A DNA stretch of 43,225 nucleotides from Stentor coeruleus (GCA_001970955.1 MPUH01000613.1:1-43225), one strand, 5' to 3'. Counted from the stretch's first letter, positions 1 to 9,976 are shown. Program-made: numbers and translations. The notes: a model not told the origin generated them from the letters alone.

Positions 1-564
1 ATTTTGTATGAGCGCGCGTCTGATACCCAAGGCCTCATAACAGTCCATCCTATAATATTAAACTACCTAATATTTTATATTAGACTATCTGTAAAACTAT
101 TATGCAATTATCTAAAATATTTTCTGATAAAATTCATCTTGCAATTATTTTTTCATAATGATTCTATGTTTGATTATCTTGCAATTCTTAGAGAATATAT
201 TTTTCTCTACAACAAGATATATCTTATCAGCCATCTATCTAATAACCCATTATCATCATAAACTCAAAGCTATATCCGCGTTAAAATCATAATATAAAAA
301 TTAGCCATAAAGAGTCATAATTTTTATTATCATATATTCATAAAGTAATAAATACAAATAAAGATGCAAATAATAAAATACAATTATAAACCCATACATA
401 TATAAATCATTAGCTTATATTTTATAAGAATAATTTACTAACAATTTTCACTATATAAAATCAAACTAGCATAAAAAAAATGTCGTGGTAATGAAACAAA
501 AGTTCTTTTAAAATTGGCAAATACCTTATTTTAATTGATTTATACACATTATTCTAATAAAAAA
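1..564. other. Left-edge intergenic region, no gene seen
   Basis: AT-rich leader upstream of the potassium channel gene. A frame of 85 codons at 4-261 is open but has low-complexity hydrophobic content and no recognisable domain, so I do not call it a gene. C exceeds G on the plus strand here, as expected for the 5' flank of a plus-strand gene in this window. No telomeric repeat is seen at the edge. Confidence 0.6.
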
Positions 565-2733
565 ATGAAAGAGGATACTATTAATGCTTTTAACAGGAAA
601 TGGTCTAATATGTCTTTGCTCTATAGAGTAGAACAACTCAAAAAGGAAAAAGCTAGACGTTCAATGTCAAGATCATCAATCATGATAAGAAGAAGAAGTG
701 ATTATTTTTACATAGATCAGGCAATCGGAAACTTTGGAGTATTTCTACCTGACAGTATTTCTAGAGAAATCTGGGATATTCTAGCTGTGATTTTGATTAT
801 ATTTCAAGTTATTGCTATTCCATATCTTCTATCTTACACCTCAATATTCATAGAATCATATTTCCTAATGCTTTTAACTTGTGACTGTTTTTTTCTAATC
901 GAAATTGCTCTCAACTTTAACACAGGATATTTTTCCGATGGGACTTTAGTTAAGCATCGTAAGCATATAGTCCTCAGGTATTTACGTTCATCATTCTTTT
1001 CAGATATTTTTGGATGTTTACCTTTCGAACTTTTTATACATGATATGATGTTTGATTCTATAGGACGTGTAGTATTTGATAATACTGAAAGAATGAAATA
1101 TATATGGATGCTGAAATTTTTAAATTTATTCAAACTACCTAGAATAATCAACACTTTGCAGTATCATTTTACTCATGAATTGACTTATACAGTTTTCCAT
1201 TTGATGAAATTTTTGATATCAGCTATGATGATTGTGCATTGGATTACTTGTTTGATGTATTTACTTTTTCTTAAAGATTTAGACAGCACTGGGATGATGT
1301 GGTATCAAATTTATAATACAGACAAAGAACCTTATTTGAGATATTTTTATATGACAGTTTTTACTATGACTTCAACTGGTTATGGGGATATTTTACCTTT
1401 TAGTTATAATCAGAAAATACTTACTATTGGAATTATGTGCTTATCATGCTGGCTTTTTGCATTTATTCTGACTAACAGTAAAGATATTTTACTAAGGTAC
1501 TCGGCACAAGATAATTTTTATAAGGATGTGATGTCGAAAATTAAGAAATATATGGTCAATAATTCTATACAAAGAAGTACAAGAGTAAAAATATTAAGTT
1601 ATTTTAAGTACCTTAAAGACAATGCGAAAAAATGCAGTATAAATGAAAATGATATTTTAAACACACTTTCAAGACCTTTAAGAGAAGATATATTCGTTGT
1701 TACAAGAGGAAATGCTGTGCGAAAGTGCCCTTTTTTTAAATTTTATTCATTTGATTTTTTAAGAATATTAATAAGAAGTTTGAGACATGCTATATTTGCC
1801 CCAGGAGATATAATCATAAAAGAAAATGATCTTTCGAATTCAATATATTTTATTTTGAAGGGTAGAGTAGAAATTTTTCATGAAAGGACTCAAACTGCTT
1901 TTAAAGAACTAAACAAGAAAAGATATTTTGGTGAGATATCATTTTTCCTTCCATGCCCACGATCAAGTTCAGCCAGAAGCTTAGTATTTTCAGAACTTCT
2001 TACACTTACACGTTATGAACTTGAAGGAATTGTATCAAAAAGGCCTAAAGACTATGAATATCATAGATTATTTACAATGCAAGCTTTTAGTAATTTAGCA
2101 TTATTAGGAGTGAGGTGTTATTTATGCAATAATTTAGGGCATATTGCAAAAGATTGTAGAAAATTTGTCATATTAATCAACAAAAGTGAATTCGTTAAAG
2201 AATCCGATAATCGCAGATACAGCCAAAACAAAAAAATAAAAAAGAATAAATTTGAAAATGAAACACCGAACCCATTGATAAAATACTTCTCTCATTCAAA
2301 TATTGTTGGTACAAATTTCGACCCTCAAGAACTATATAAAAAGTCAGAAGGGCTTCAAACTAGAGCTCATACTTATCTTAAAGAAGATGTTCTTTTACAC
2401 TATAGAGCAAGTATTTGTGTTAATAATATTGATGATGAAGATCAAGATGAAGGGTCAATTGAAAAAGATTCTTCTAGAAGAAATTCTGTATTGCCAATAG
2501 ATAAACAGTACACAAGCCAGTTTTTGATGAAAAGAAATAGCGCTGCAGATGCTGAGCTTTTTGATAAAATAAATAGAAATATAAGCTGGGAAGACGATTG
2601 CCAAACTGAACTAATCACATTTGGTGATATGGCTAGACATAAGTCAGAATGTGAGATACCTAAATTATTTAAATCTGCTTTTCCATATACTTTTACTTAT
2701 AATCCATGTATAATTTATATAAAATTGAACTAG
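565..2733 (+). CDS. Six-TM potassium channel with cyclic nucleotide-binding domain and zinc knuckle
   Basis: Predicted plasma- or ciliary-membrane K+ channel of the CNG/HCN/EAG superfamily, 722 aa from the first ATG (565); the frame is open further upstream but has no ATG there. Hydrophobic segments span about residues 70-310. The pore helix is followed by the K+-selective filter T-S-T-G-Y-G-D (270-275). A C-linker leads to a CNBD at about 395-500, with the phosphate-binding-cassette signature F-G-E-I at 455-458 followed by P-R-S-S-S-A-R. Just after the CNBD lies a retroviral-type CCHC knuckle, C518-x2-C521-x4-H526-x4-C531, which is not normal for this family. The tail is Ser/Asp-rich. CNBD K+ channels are greatly expanded in ciliates and shape ciliary beating; whether this one binds cAMP or cGMP cannot be told from sequence. 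Confidence 0.92.
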   Translation: MKEDTINAFNRKWSNMSLLYRVEQLKKEKARRSMSRSSIMIRRRSDYFYIDQAIGNFGVFLPDSISREIWDILAVILIIFQVIAIPYLLSYTSIFIESYFLMLLTCDCFFLIEIALNFNTGYFSDGTLVKHRKHIVLRYLRSSFFSDIFGCLPFELFIHDMMFDSIGRVVFDNTERMKYIWMLKFLNLFKLPRIINTLQYHFTHELTYTVFHLMKFLISAMMIVHWITCLMYLLFLKDLDSTGMMWYQIYNTDKEPYLRYFYMTVFTMTSTGYGDILPFSYNQKILTIGIMCLSCWLFAFILTNSKDILLRYSAQDNFYKDVMSKIKKYMVNNSIQRSTRVKILSYFKYLKDNAKKCSINENDILNTLSRPLREDIFVVTRGNAVRKCPFFKFYSFDFLRILIRSLRHAIFAPGDIIIKENDLSNSIYFILKGRVEIFHERTQTAFKELNKKRYFGEISFFLPCPRSSSARSLVFSELLTLTRYELEGIVSKRPKDYEYHRLFTMQAFSNLALLGVRCYLCNNLGHIAKDCRKFVILINKSEFVKESDNRRYSQNKKIKKNKFENETPNPLIKYFSHSNIVGTNFDPQELYKKSEGLQTRAHTYLKEDVLLHYRASICVNNIDDEDQDEGSIEKDSSRRNSVLPIDKQYTSQFLMKRNSAADAELFDKINRNISWEDDCQTELITFGDMARHKSECEIPKLFKSAFPYTFTYNPCIIYIKLN

Positions 2734-2872
2734 TTTTATATTTTTATTAGTAGAAATGATAATAAAACAATTGAAATGATAGAAATTAATACAACCATAG
2801 CATTTCCCATCTTCACTCATCAAAAAACCCCAAAATATCTATTTTTTTAAAAAATATTAAAAATTATTAAAC

Positions 2873-3388
2873 TTACCTTAATTTGAACCCAAGCAGCCCT
2901 TCTGCTACATCCAATCTTTTTTCCAGCATCAAATACTCTTCATTGCTTTGCTTCAAAATTTTATATAATTTGTTGATTCTATTTTCACTATCAACAGTAT
3001 CTTTTTGCAATTCTTTCTGTTTATAGTTTTTAATCCCACTATACCCAAGACAATCTTTAATAAGCTTTTCTTTTCTGTTAAAATCTTCATCATAATTATA
3101 ATCATTTAAAGCCCTAGAAGAACGTTTAGTGTTCAGTTTTACTTTACTGATTTCAGTTTTGATAACTTCGTTTTCTTGTTTAGTTTCATTGATTTTAGTT
3201 TCGATTTTAGAGATTTGTGAGTTTTGCAACATGAGGACATCTTGAAGTCTTTGAACTTCTAGTCTTAAAGATGTGAATGAGGTGTCGATTCTTAAAAGGT
3301 CTTCTGGGGTTTGGTTAGTTGGGACTTCATAAAGAAGGTTAATGTTTATTTCTTTGCTGTCGCTGGAGTTGAGTTGGCATTTTTTCAT
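2873..3388 (-). CDS. Coiled-coil protein, function unknown
   Basis: Predicted 171-aa protein starting at ATG 3388 in the context GTGAATAAATG, which also precedes the secreted protein gene at 12666. From about residue 40 to the end it is rich in Lys, Glu, Gln and Asn with heptad-like hydrophobic spacing, so a coiled coil is likely (about 40-85 and 115-165). No catalytic motif or membrane segment is visible. It converges with the channel gene (140 bp apart) and diverges from the coiled-coil gene at 4135. I do not recognise a family; a cytoskeletal or basal-body role is possible but unsupported. Confidence 0.7.
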   Translation of the reverse strand: MKKCQLNSSDSKEININLLYEVPTNQTPEDLLRIDTSFTSLRLEVQRLQDVLMLQNSQISKIETKINETKQENEVIKTEISKVKLNTKRSSRALNDYNYDEDFNRKEKLIKDCLGYSGIKNYKQKELQKDTVDSENRINKLYKILKQSNEEYLMLEKRLDVAEGLLGFKLR

Positions 3389-4134
3389 TTATTCACTAGG
3401 ATTTAAAAATTCTCTTAACAGAAAGTTTTGAAATTAAGAAAAAATTAAATGTGATTATATTGAAATAAGTAAGTGTGGATTTATGGTTTATGATGTATTT
3501 ATTAGCAAGGAAATTTCAGATTTAGAGGTAATTAAGAAGATTATGTTTAATAATTTCGTTTTGTGTAGTAGGATATTTTGAATATTATTCTTGGATTAAG
3601 GCTAATTTTGATATTTTATAAAAGGTAAGTTTATCTTTAATTTGTATATTAAACTATTTATTTACTATTTAAAGTTGGTTTAAATGGCTTGATGAAATTT
3701 TGTTGAGATTCTTATAAAACTTCTTCAACTATTTATTACTTCAGTAGCTGTAATCGATTTTCCAACTTCAGCAAGTTTGATAAATTATTTAAAAAGAAAA
3801 AACATATTATTAACAGTCTCTCTTCTATATATAATTTTTCCAATTTATTACTTTTGACTACTTATATAATACTTTTAAGATCAAACTTTCTTACTACAAT
3901 GAGCTTCTATTTAATCCTTTAAAACTTAAATTATGGTAAAAATATTTATTTGTTTTTGATAAAAGAATCAGTAACAAGATGAATATTTTCCTCATCAATA
4001 TAGTTAAAAAATATATATATTTTATATAGTTTTTGATCTAATAAAATACAATAGTCAAAATAATTTTATGAGTTTTTGTTTGCTGTAGTTGTAAAGAAAT
4101 TGGAATAATAAACTTAAGTTTAGAATAATTTAGT
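3389..4134. other. Divergent intergenic spacer, no gene seen
   Basis: 746 bp between two divergently transcribed coiled-coil genes. The left part is G-rich on the plus strand (5' flank of the minus gene). The rest is AT-rich with no frame worth calling. It should contain both promoters, but I cannot point to a defined element. Confidence 0.6.
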
Positions 4135-4917
4135 ATGGAAATGACTGAATTGTCAACATTAGTAAGTCCTCCAAGCACCCAAAAAAAGCATTCATTCAGT
4201 AACGACACACGATTTTTTCATCACAAAACTTCTTATTCTTACGCAATTCAAATGAATTCTGAAAAACTCAAACTAAATTTTGAGCGATATCAACTAAACA
4301 ACGAAGCCACATCAATCCAAAACCGTATAAACAAACTCTTAAACACTGAAAAAACAGCTGTAAAAGAAATGCTTCAAGTAAAATCAATAGCCAAAGATAC
4401 CCACATGAAAAAAGAAAGGAATTTGAAAAAACTTCAAGAAAAGGAAATGAGAATGAAAGAAAAATTAGATGAAAAGGAAAGATTAAGAGAAAGGGTACAA
4501 TTGCAAAGATTTAAAAGAGCTGACAAGATAAAAAACAAAGAAAAAGCTATCGTTCTTGAAAAACAAGAAATAGTTAAAAAAGTTAAAGAAGCTGAAAAGA
4601 ACTGGGAAATAGTTAGAGATACTAATCGATATAGAAATTTTGAAGAAAAACAAAGACATAGAATGAGTATGAAACAAGAATTAGACTTACAGTTTAAAGA
4701 AAGATGTGTAAGTCAAATGGTGAATAGAAATAAAATCAAAAGTGAATTTGAAAAACAAATCAACAATATTCGAGCTGAGCAGGAAATTATGAAAAAAGGT
4801 CTTGAAGTCTTAAAAAGTAAACAAGATCTTGTATTTTCACAAGTTAGTAATGTTTTACAGAAGAAAGAAAAAGTATTTAAAGACTATGGGCAATATGTTC
4901 CCTTTTGTAATCAATAG
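4135..4917 (+). CDS. Long coiled-coil protein, function unknown
   Basis: 260-aa protein starting at ATG 4135. After a Ser/Thr-rich head of about 40 residues, almost the whole protein (about 45-245) is charged alpha-helical coiled coil rich in Lys/Glu/Arg/Gln, with no Pro or Gly breaks over long stretches. Such proteins are abundant in ciliates and often belong to cilia, basal bodies or the cortex, but nothing here identifies the family. It lies 75 bp upstream of the ankyrin-type gene on the same strand, an example of the short spacing in this genome. Confidence 0.75.
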   Translation: MEMTELSTLVSPPSTQKKHSFSNDTRFFHHKTSYSYAIQMNSEKLKLNFERYQLNNEATSIQNRINKLLNTEKTAVKEMLQVKSIAKDTHMKKERNLKKLQEKEMRMKEKLDEKERLRERVQLQRFKRADKIKNKEKAIVLEKQEIVKKVKEAEKNWEIVRDTNRYRNFEEKQRHRMSMKQELDLQFKERCVSQMVNRNKIKSEFEKQINNIRAEQEIMKKGLEVLKSKQDLVFSQVSNVLQKKEKVFKDYGQYVPFCNQ

Positions 4918-4992
4918 ATTAAACTTATTATATTTAATAACATACAAATTTACCTTTAAAATCTTAAATAACGCAATTACACTTTCCTATAA

Positions 4993-6163
4993 ATGGGTTG
5001 TTGCAATAGTAAAGGAAATGCTAATTCCCCAGAAACTATTAAAGACCATATAAAAGAAACTATCAAAACTGGAGTTATCAAGCAATTAGCTTATTTTATA
5101 GCATGTATAACCGGAATATCAGGCCGAAACCTCGATATCAACCACTTAACTTTTTCTTACGATGGCTTATCTGAAGTTAATCTTCTAGGTTATGCATTGA
5201 TTTGTGGAAGAAAAGATATGTTCCAATATATCCATAAAACTCTTAAANAATCTTCTAGGTTATGCATTGATTTGTGGAAGAAAAGATATGTTCCAATATA
5301 TCCATAAAACTCTTAAAGCCGACCCAGAAATAATGGAAGCATATTTTAGTAATCTTGGCCAATCAGGACTTTCAATAATATGTGAGAATAATTTCATAGA
5401 CCTCTTTGAATATTATACTCCAATGTATATGATTATAAGAAAAGCTGAAGCAAAACCAAAATCAAGAAGATTAAGAGAAACTATAGAGCTTACAGATAAG
5501 CTTGATAAAATATTAGAAATGATTGAAGATTGTAATAATGAAGTTACTTATACACCAATACAAATTGCTTGTTATTTTGGACATATATCAATGATTAAAT
5601 GTGCTAATGGATTTGTAGCAAAAATGGAACAAATTCCTAAAGAACTTGATATACATTATATTGATGAGTCAACTGGAGAAAACTGCGCTTTGATAGCATG
5701 TAAAACAGGAAATTATAGTATGATTAAATATTTGCATACTGTGCATAAAGCAGATTTTTCTCAGAGGAATAAAAGTCATGAAAATGCGATACAGATTTTA
5801 GCTGCTGCGGCTAAGTCGAAACATTTGAGTGAATTTTATCAATGCTTGGTTTATCTTATAGAAAAAGCTACTGTTGATATTAGTTATAATTATCAGGAAA
5901 CACTTTTGTTGTTGGATTATGATAAAGCTATTAATTATTTTATTTCTGAACTTGGAAAACTTGGGATTAATGTTACTAAAGAACAAGTAGATATTGAAGT
6001 CCAAATGAAAAAACCGCTAAGAAAAGTATCATCACGCGAAGATGCGACTCAAGACATGGTTTTTGCTAAGTTCTTTGATGATTTAAAAAAAGATGACGAA
6101 AGTTCAATAAGCTTTGAAGAAGAACGAAACGACTTTTCTTGTAATAGTTTTATTTTTAAATAA
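4993..6163 (+). CDS. N-terminally acylated ankyrin-repeat-like protein (broken by an assembly join)
   Basis: The product starts M-G-C-C-N-S-K, a textbook N-myristoylation plus palmitoylation signal, so membrane anchoring is likely. At 5248 a single N separates two identical 69-nt copies (5179-5247 and 5249-5317). The copies are 23 codons each, so the N alone shifts the frame. Counting the repeated segment once gives one uninterrupted 366-aa frame, so I treat this as one intact gene with an assembly error. The body has ankyrin-like helical pairs, for example T-P-I-Q-I-A-C-Y-F-G-H and a later N-C-A-L-I-A-C-K-T-G-N segment, followed by an acidic/Ser-rich tail. A TATAAA sequence overlaps the base before the ATG. 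The specific role is unknown. Confidence 0.75.
5179..5317. repeat. 69-nt direct duplication flanking a single N (scaffold join artefact)
   Basis: Two identical 69-nt copies, 5179-5247 and 5249-5317, are separated by one N at 5248. Perfect identity ending exactly at the N is what a gap filler leaves when two overlapping contig ends are joined without merging. A second N in the window, at 19091, shows the same pattern. Confidence 0.9.
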
Positions 6164-6365
6164 TAGGAAATGTAAGTTTTATAATTGAATTTTTTTTTCT
6201 CTGAAATTTGAGGAATGCTTATGCATAAATGTACTTTTAAACATGAAAAGTAAGTCTTAGATTTAATTTTAGATATTATGTAAAGGAAGTTTTTAACAGA
6301 CCGATCCCAATCACAATTTACAAGTTTATTATCTGAAGCTAGGAAAAATTTATATCTTAATAATA

Positions 6366-6917
6366 ATGGAACTAAAAGATTATTTGCAAAAATCAAAAGA
6401 GAGAAGGGAAAGTATTATGAAAACTGCAAATAAATACCTTAATAAAACATCAAGTGGTGAAATCATATATAAAACTAAAAAGCCAGGGTTAATCGACGAC
6501 AATGCTTTTTATGGACCAACTCCAAAAGGTCTTAAGTCATTTGAAGAAGAAGTTAATCAACAATTAAAAAAATATTTTAAGCCTGAAGCGCCTGATTCTG
6601 GAAAATCCCAAAACAAAATCTTTAGGAATATAGGTGTAAATAAAGGAATCCAAAAAGCATACTCTAAAAACTCAGGAATAATTAAAAAAAAACCTTTGAT
6701 TATGTTACCTAAAAGTATATTTTTATCTCCATTGAGAATCATTAAGCAAGTCACAGATGGTAAATATATGCAAAACTCACCATATCGAGCTCAAATAAAA
6801 AAACACTTAAGCAAAAGGAACTTAACTCCTATTAAAAACTATGATAGAAATGCTTTACTTATTCCAGTTCTTAATAAGTCTACAGTTGGGCATAAATCAA
6901 CACTTTCAGTTAATTAG
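6366..6917 (+). CDS. Basic protein of unknown function
   Basis: 183-aa Lys-rich protein from ATG 6366. It has a short helical start, then a Pro/Gly-containing low-complexity body with many K-K and S-K pairs, and no membrane segment, zinc ligands or enzyme motif. Likely cytoplasmic or structural. It is 202 bp downstream of the ankyrin-type gene and 103 bp upstream of the PIERCE-like gene, all on the plus strand. Composition and a clean ATG-to-TAG frame support coding status, but there is no recognisable homology. Confidence 0.65.
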   Translation: MELKDYLQKSKERRESIMKTANKYLNKTSSGEIIYKTKKPGLIDDNAFYGPTPKGLKSFEEEVNQQLKKYFKPEAPDSGKSQNKIFRNIGVNKGIQKAYSKNSGIIKKKPLIMLPKSIFLSPLRIIKQVTDGKYMQNSPYRAQIKKHLSKRNLTPIKNYDRNALLIPVLNKSTVGHKSTLSVN

Positions 6918-7020
6918 TTATATATAAAAGATTTGATTTTAATTTTTTTGTGTTGTAATTATAAGAGAGTTTTTTAGGTGTTAGAAGAATACTTGTTAAG
7001 TTTATTTTGGATTTTATAAT

Positions 7021-7254
7021 ATGGAAGATTCTGAGTATAAAAAGAAAGTTAATGCTATATTCTATAAAACTTCAGCACAAGCAGTAGGAAGAAGAGCCAA
7101 TGAAGGTTTGAATCCACCTGCACATGGAAAAAACGGGTGTTTTAGCAAGCATCTACTTAATTCTGGAATGTGGAAAAACAATGGTTTGAATTGCAGAGTG
7201 GACACTGATCGATACCTAGATGGGAGTAAAGATTGGATGGATAAAATAAACTAA
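7021..7254 (+). CDS. PIERCE1/2-like microtubule inner protein
   Basis: 77-aa protein. Residues about 14-60 follow the core of the Piercer of microtubule wall family: F-Y-K-T-S-A-Q-A-x-G-R-R, then a variable loop, then F-S-K-H-L-L-N-S-G-M-W-K-N-N-G-L-N. Animal PIERCE1/2 have the same order (Y-R-T-S/T-x-Q-x-Y-G-S, then F-x-x-x-L-x-x-x-G-M-F-R-N-N). Family members sit in the lumen of ciliary doublet microtubules and tie tubulin to dynein docking, which fits a ciliate. The N-terminal extension of the animal proteins is absent. TATAAT lies directly against the ATG. The call rests on my recall of the motif. Confidence 0.7.
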   Translation: MEDSEYKKKVNAIFYKTSAQAVGRRANEGLNPPAHGKNGCFSKHLLNSGMWKNNGLNCRVDTDRYLDGSKDWMDKIN

Positions 7255-7666
7255 CTATCTCATAGTTTCTAAAGCTTTAAAAACTTGATATAGTATCTAC
7301 TATCCTAGGAACTTAAGTTTAAAAAATACTTCAGTTATTACTACAAAAAAATCTAAAATCATCATCAGAATTCTAAAATCTAGTAACAAAATCGACATAA
7401 ACTATGTATATTTCCTTAGAACTTGTTTTTATTTCAAAAAGAATTTTCTAGAATTAGAATTCTAAATATGATCATTTTTTTAAACCCCAAAACAACCGAA
7501 AATGAATTAGTATTTCAAATACATTACATATTTTTATCCCTCAAGTCCTTTGATTACATAATTGCCAAACTATTTAAATTAAATACAAAATCACACATTT
7601 TAAAACTCCTATCATTATCTTAAAAATTTCTCTTAAAAATATTCTAAATATTTTCTTTTGAATACA
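7255..7666. other. Convergent intergenic spacer, no gene seen
   Basis: 412 bp between the 3' ends of the PIERCE-like gene and the cysteine-rich gene. A 66-codon frame at 7423-7623 is low complexity with no homology signal, so it is not called. The right half is C-rich on the plus strand, as expected for the 3' flank of a minus-strand gene. Confidence 0.6.
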
Positions 7667-9475
7667 CTACTTTTTATCTTCATCATTATTACAAAAATAA
7701 CACCCAATTTCATTTTTTGATCTCTTGCATGTCTGACACAAAGGATGATTTGAGCACTCATAATCTCCTTTAAATGAATTTTTACAAGCAAAACATATAG
7801 TTTTCCTAGACCTTTTCATAGGATAATCACATAAAAATAAATCTCCATAAACATACTCATTTCCATTAGCAGAATTTCTAGTAACATTATAACATTTCCC
7901 ACCAACAATATCATCATCTAATCCACATTCTTTACAAAAACTACAACTTGCCCTATGATTTTTCATATCCAATACATTCCCACCTTGTGTTACTTTAAAC
8001 CTACCAGGCATATGTTTTTCTATACAAAAACCACATGAAACCTTATCCCCATAAATCCCTTCTTCTTTCACAAATATACCACAATAACTACATTTTAAAC
8101 ATGATGGGCAATCCTTATAAACTTTAGCACAATAAGCACAAAAAGAATGCCTTACACATAAAGGATGAGGATTTTTTTGGCATTTCAAACACATTTTATG
8201 TTTGCAAACCAATTCTTTAACATCTGGACTGTAAATATTACAAAGATCACATTTGTATGTATCTTTGAATTCATAGCAAATAATACAACTATCAAAAAGC
8301 AGTATACAATTTATGCATTTTGGATGAAGTTCACATGAAAAATCAGTCGCTTGAGCATTTAAACATTGAGTACAGTTTATGATTTTTGGACATAAAGGGC
8401 AATACTCTTGGTTTTCTATGCACATTGAACATAGTTTATGTGTACATTTCCATGATAAAACAAAAGGGTAGTAGTTTTTGCATGAACTGCATTTGAAATC
8501 TTCGGGGTTTTGGCAAAAAATGCATTGAACACCAGCGAAAATATGCTCGCAATCTTCGCATTTCGGATGTTTTGAGCATGTTTTATCAGTTGAAGGACTT
8601 GCTTTGCAATTTACACAAAGTGCATTTTTTATAGTGTTATTGTCATTAGTACAAAAGTAACAAGGTTCATTTATGCACTTATCACATCTGTTATGATTGC
8701 ATTTATCTTTAAAAAGTGATATAGCAAGCTCTTTGCATTGGGGACATGTTTTTTGACTACATTCATCACATAACAAAGTATCAACATTTTTCTTTCTTAC
8801 TAACCCTTTATTACATATACAGCATTTTATACAATAACATAAAAAATCTTCAATATAATGTTCTTTACATAAATAATGATTGCATCCTTCTATTTTTTTT
8901 GATTTATCCCTACTACAACATAAATAACAACAAGTACGAAAATTATTGCATTTTTCTTGACATAAAGATCCACAAGGGTATAGAAAACAAGCACTATTTT
9001 TTTTGCATTTTGAACATTTACAGCTTGGGCAAAAGTTTTGTTTATTAGGAAAATGCCTTTCACAAAAGCTGTGTTCTGAACATACAGCTTTGGTTTTTTT
9101 TGATTTACAGTTGATAAAAAAACATGCTTTTATTGTAGTTCCTTTATTTGTATTGTTTATGAAGTTTTGGCTTTGATGATTAGGTTTTGTCAGTTGCTCT
9201 GTGGAATTTGATTTGATTTCAGGTTCTGGTTCTGATGTTTGAGTATTATGAATAAAGTTTTGAATTGAAGAGATGATTTTCTTGTATTCAGTTATGTTTG
9301 GATTGTCTAGATTTGAGTAGCATTCAATTGTATTATTGCAAACTTCACATTTGATAAAGGAATTTTGTTTTATGAGATGTGCTTGACATACTTTATGAAA
9401 TCTTGAGTAGTTTACATAATATTCGCATTTGTTAGTGCAGTTGCTGATTAAACATTTTTTCTTGCAAGTAAACAT
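7667..9475 (-). CDS. Very cysteine-rich protein with repeated RING-like zinc-ligand clusters
   Basis: 602 aa with close to 90 cysteines, nearly all in C-x2-C pairs, plus regularly placed His. At least five units share the pattern C-x2-H-x2-C-x2-(C/H)-x6..8-C-x2-C, often with H-P after the first pair, like the second half of a RING or B-box finger repeated in tandem. The N-terminus (M-F-T-C-K-K-K-C) has no convincing signal peptide and there is no membrane helix, so an intracellular zinc protein is more likely than a secreted or surface one. A Ser/Thr/Asn linker at about 70-110 separates a first small cluster from the repeats. Many ciliate genomes carry such families of unknown role. An E3 ligase function cannot be claimed because no canonical RING is complete. 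The ATG lies just after TATTATAAAAA. Confidence 0.7.
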   Translation of the reverse strand: MFTCKKKCLISNCTNKCEYYVNYSRFHKVCQAHLIKQNSFIKCEVCNNTIECYSNLDNPNITEYKKIISSIQNFIHNTQTSEPEPEIKSNSTEQLTKPNHQSQNFINNTNKGTTIKACFFINCKSKKTKAVCSEHSFCERHFPNKQNFCPSCKCSKCKKNSACFLYPCGSLCQEKCNNFRTCCYLCCSRDKSKKIEGCNHYLCKEHYIEDFLCYCIKCCICNKGLVRKKNVDTLLCDECSQKTCPQCKELAISLFKDKCNHNRCDKCINEPCYFCTNDNNTIKNALCVNCKASPSTDKTCSKHPKCEDCEHIFAGVQCIFCQNPEDFKCSSCKNYYPFVLSWKCTHKLCSMCIENQEYCPLCPKIINCTQCLNAQATDFSCELHPKCINCILLFDSCIICYEFKDTYKCDLCNIYSPDVKELVCKHKMCLKCQKNPHPLCVRHSFCAYCAKVYKDCPSCLKCSYCGIFVKEEGIYGDKVSCGFCIEKHMPGRFKVTQGGNVLDMKNHRASCSFCKECGLDDDIVGGKCYNVTRNSANGNEYVYGDLFLCDYPMKRSRKTICFACKNSFKGDYECSNHPLCQTCKRSKNEIGCYFCNNDEDKK

Positions 9476-9976
9476 TTTTTATAATAAGATTTTTTTAATA
9501 TGGGATTTTTATGTGGATTATAATTACACCCCCTTTAGATGTTGATAATTGTATTAAGAATATATGTTAGGATTTAAATGTCTTTAATGAAAATAATTAG
9601 AATTATAGTTTGATTTTTTTTGTATAAAATGTGAAGTTGTGTAGGATATTAAAATTTGATATATGAAAAGTTGGGTAATTAGTTAATTTTTTATTTTTTT
9701 AAATAGCATAGTAATGCTTGATTGTGATATAATTGCAGGCTTTTTGGAAAAATTCGGAAAAAATATAAATTAAAAAAAATGTAATCATCCAGGGTCTGCA
9801 TTCAATTTTGGCTTTGGAAATTTAGGTAATTAGAATAAGCTTTGAAATTTTAACTTTAAAATTTCACTTTGCTATAATAATACAATAAAATATAAGACAT
9901 ATCACCCATCATCTTAAAAAAAATCTTATTCAAATCTAAATTCATCATAATTCCTAAACTCTAACTAATCTATTAC
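9476..9976. other. Intergenic spacer between two minus-strand genes
   Basis: 501 bp. The plus strand is G/T-rich on the left (5' flank of the cysteine-rich gene) and switches to A/C-rich by about 9880 (3' flank of GluRS). No open frame or RNA gene recognised. Confidence 0.6.

Noticed and set aside
4..261. Open frame of 85 codons at the left edge
   Set aside because: Hydrophobic, low-complexity Ile/Leu/Tyr string in AT-rich DNA with no domain and no flank signature of a gene end.
488..502. GTAATGAAACAAAAG as a 15-nt intron upstream of the channel gene
   Set aside because: It ends AAAG rather than TAG/CAG, and joining across it from the ATG at 480 leads quickly to stops, so it does not extend the channel.
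5204..6163. Separate second gene starting inside the duplicated segment
   Set aside because: The apparent start lies within the repeated 69 nt beside the N; treating the repeat as an assembly artefact gives one gene.
7423..7623. 66-codon plus-strand frame in the convergent spacer
   Set aside because: Ile/Leu/Lys-biased with no motif, in a compositionally non-coding tract.
8746..9048. 100-codon frame opposite the cysteine-rich gene
   Set aside because: Mirror of the Cys/Lys codons on the other strand; Tyr/Ile/Asn-rich with no domain.
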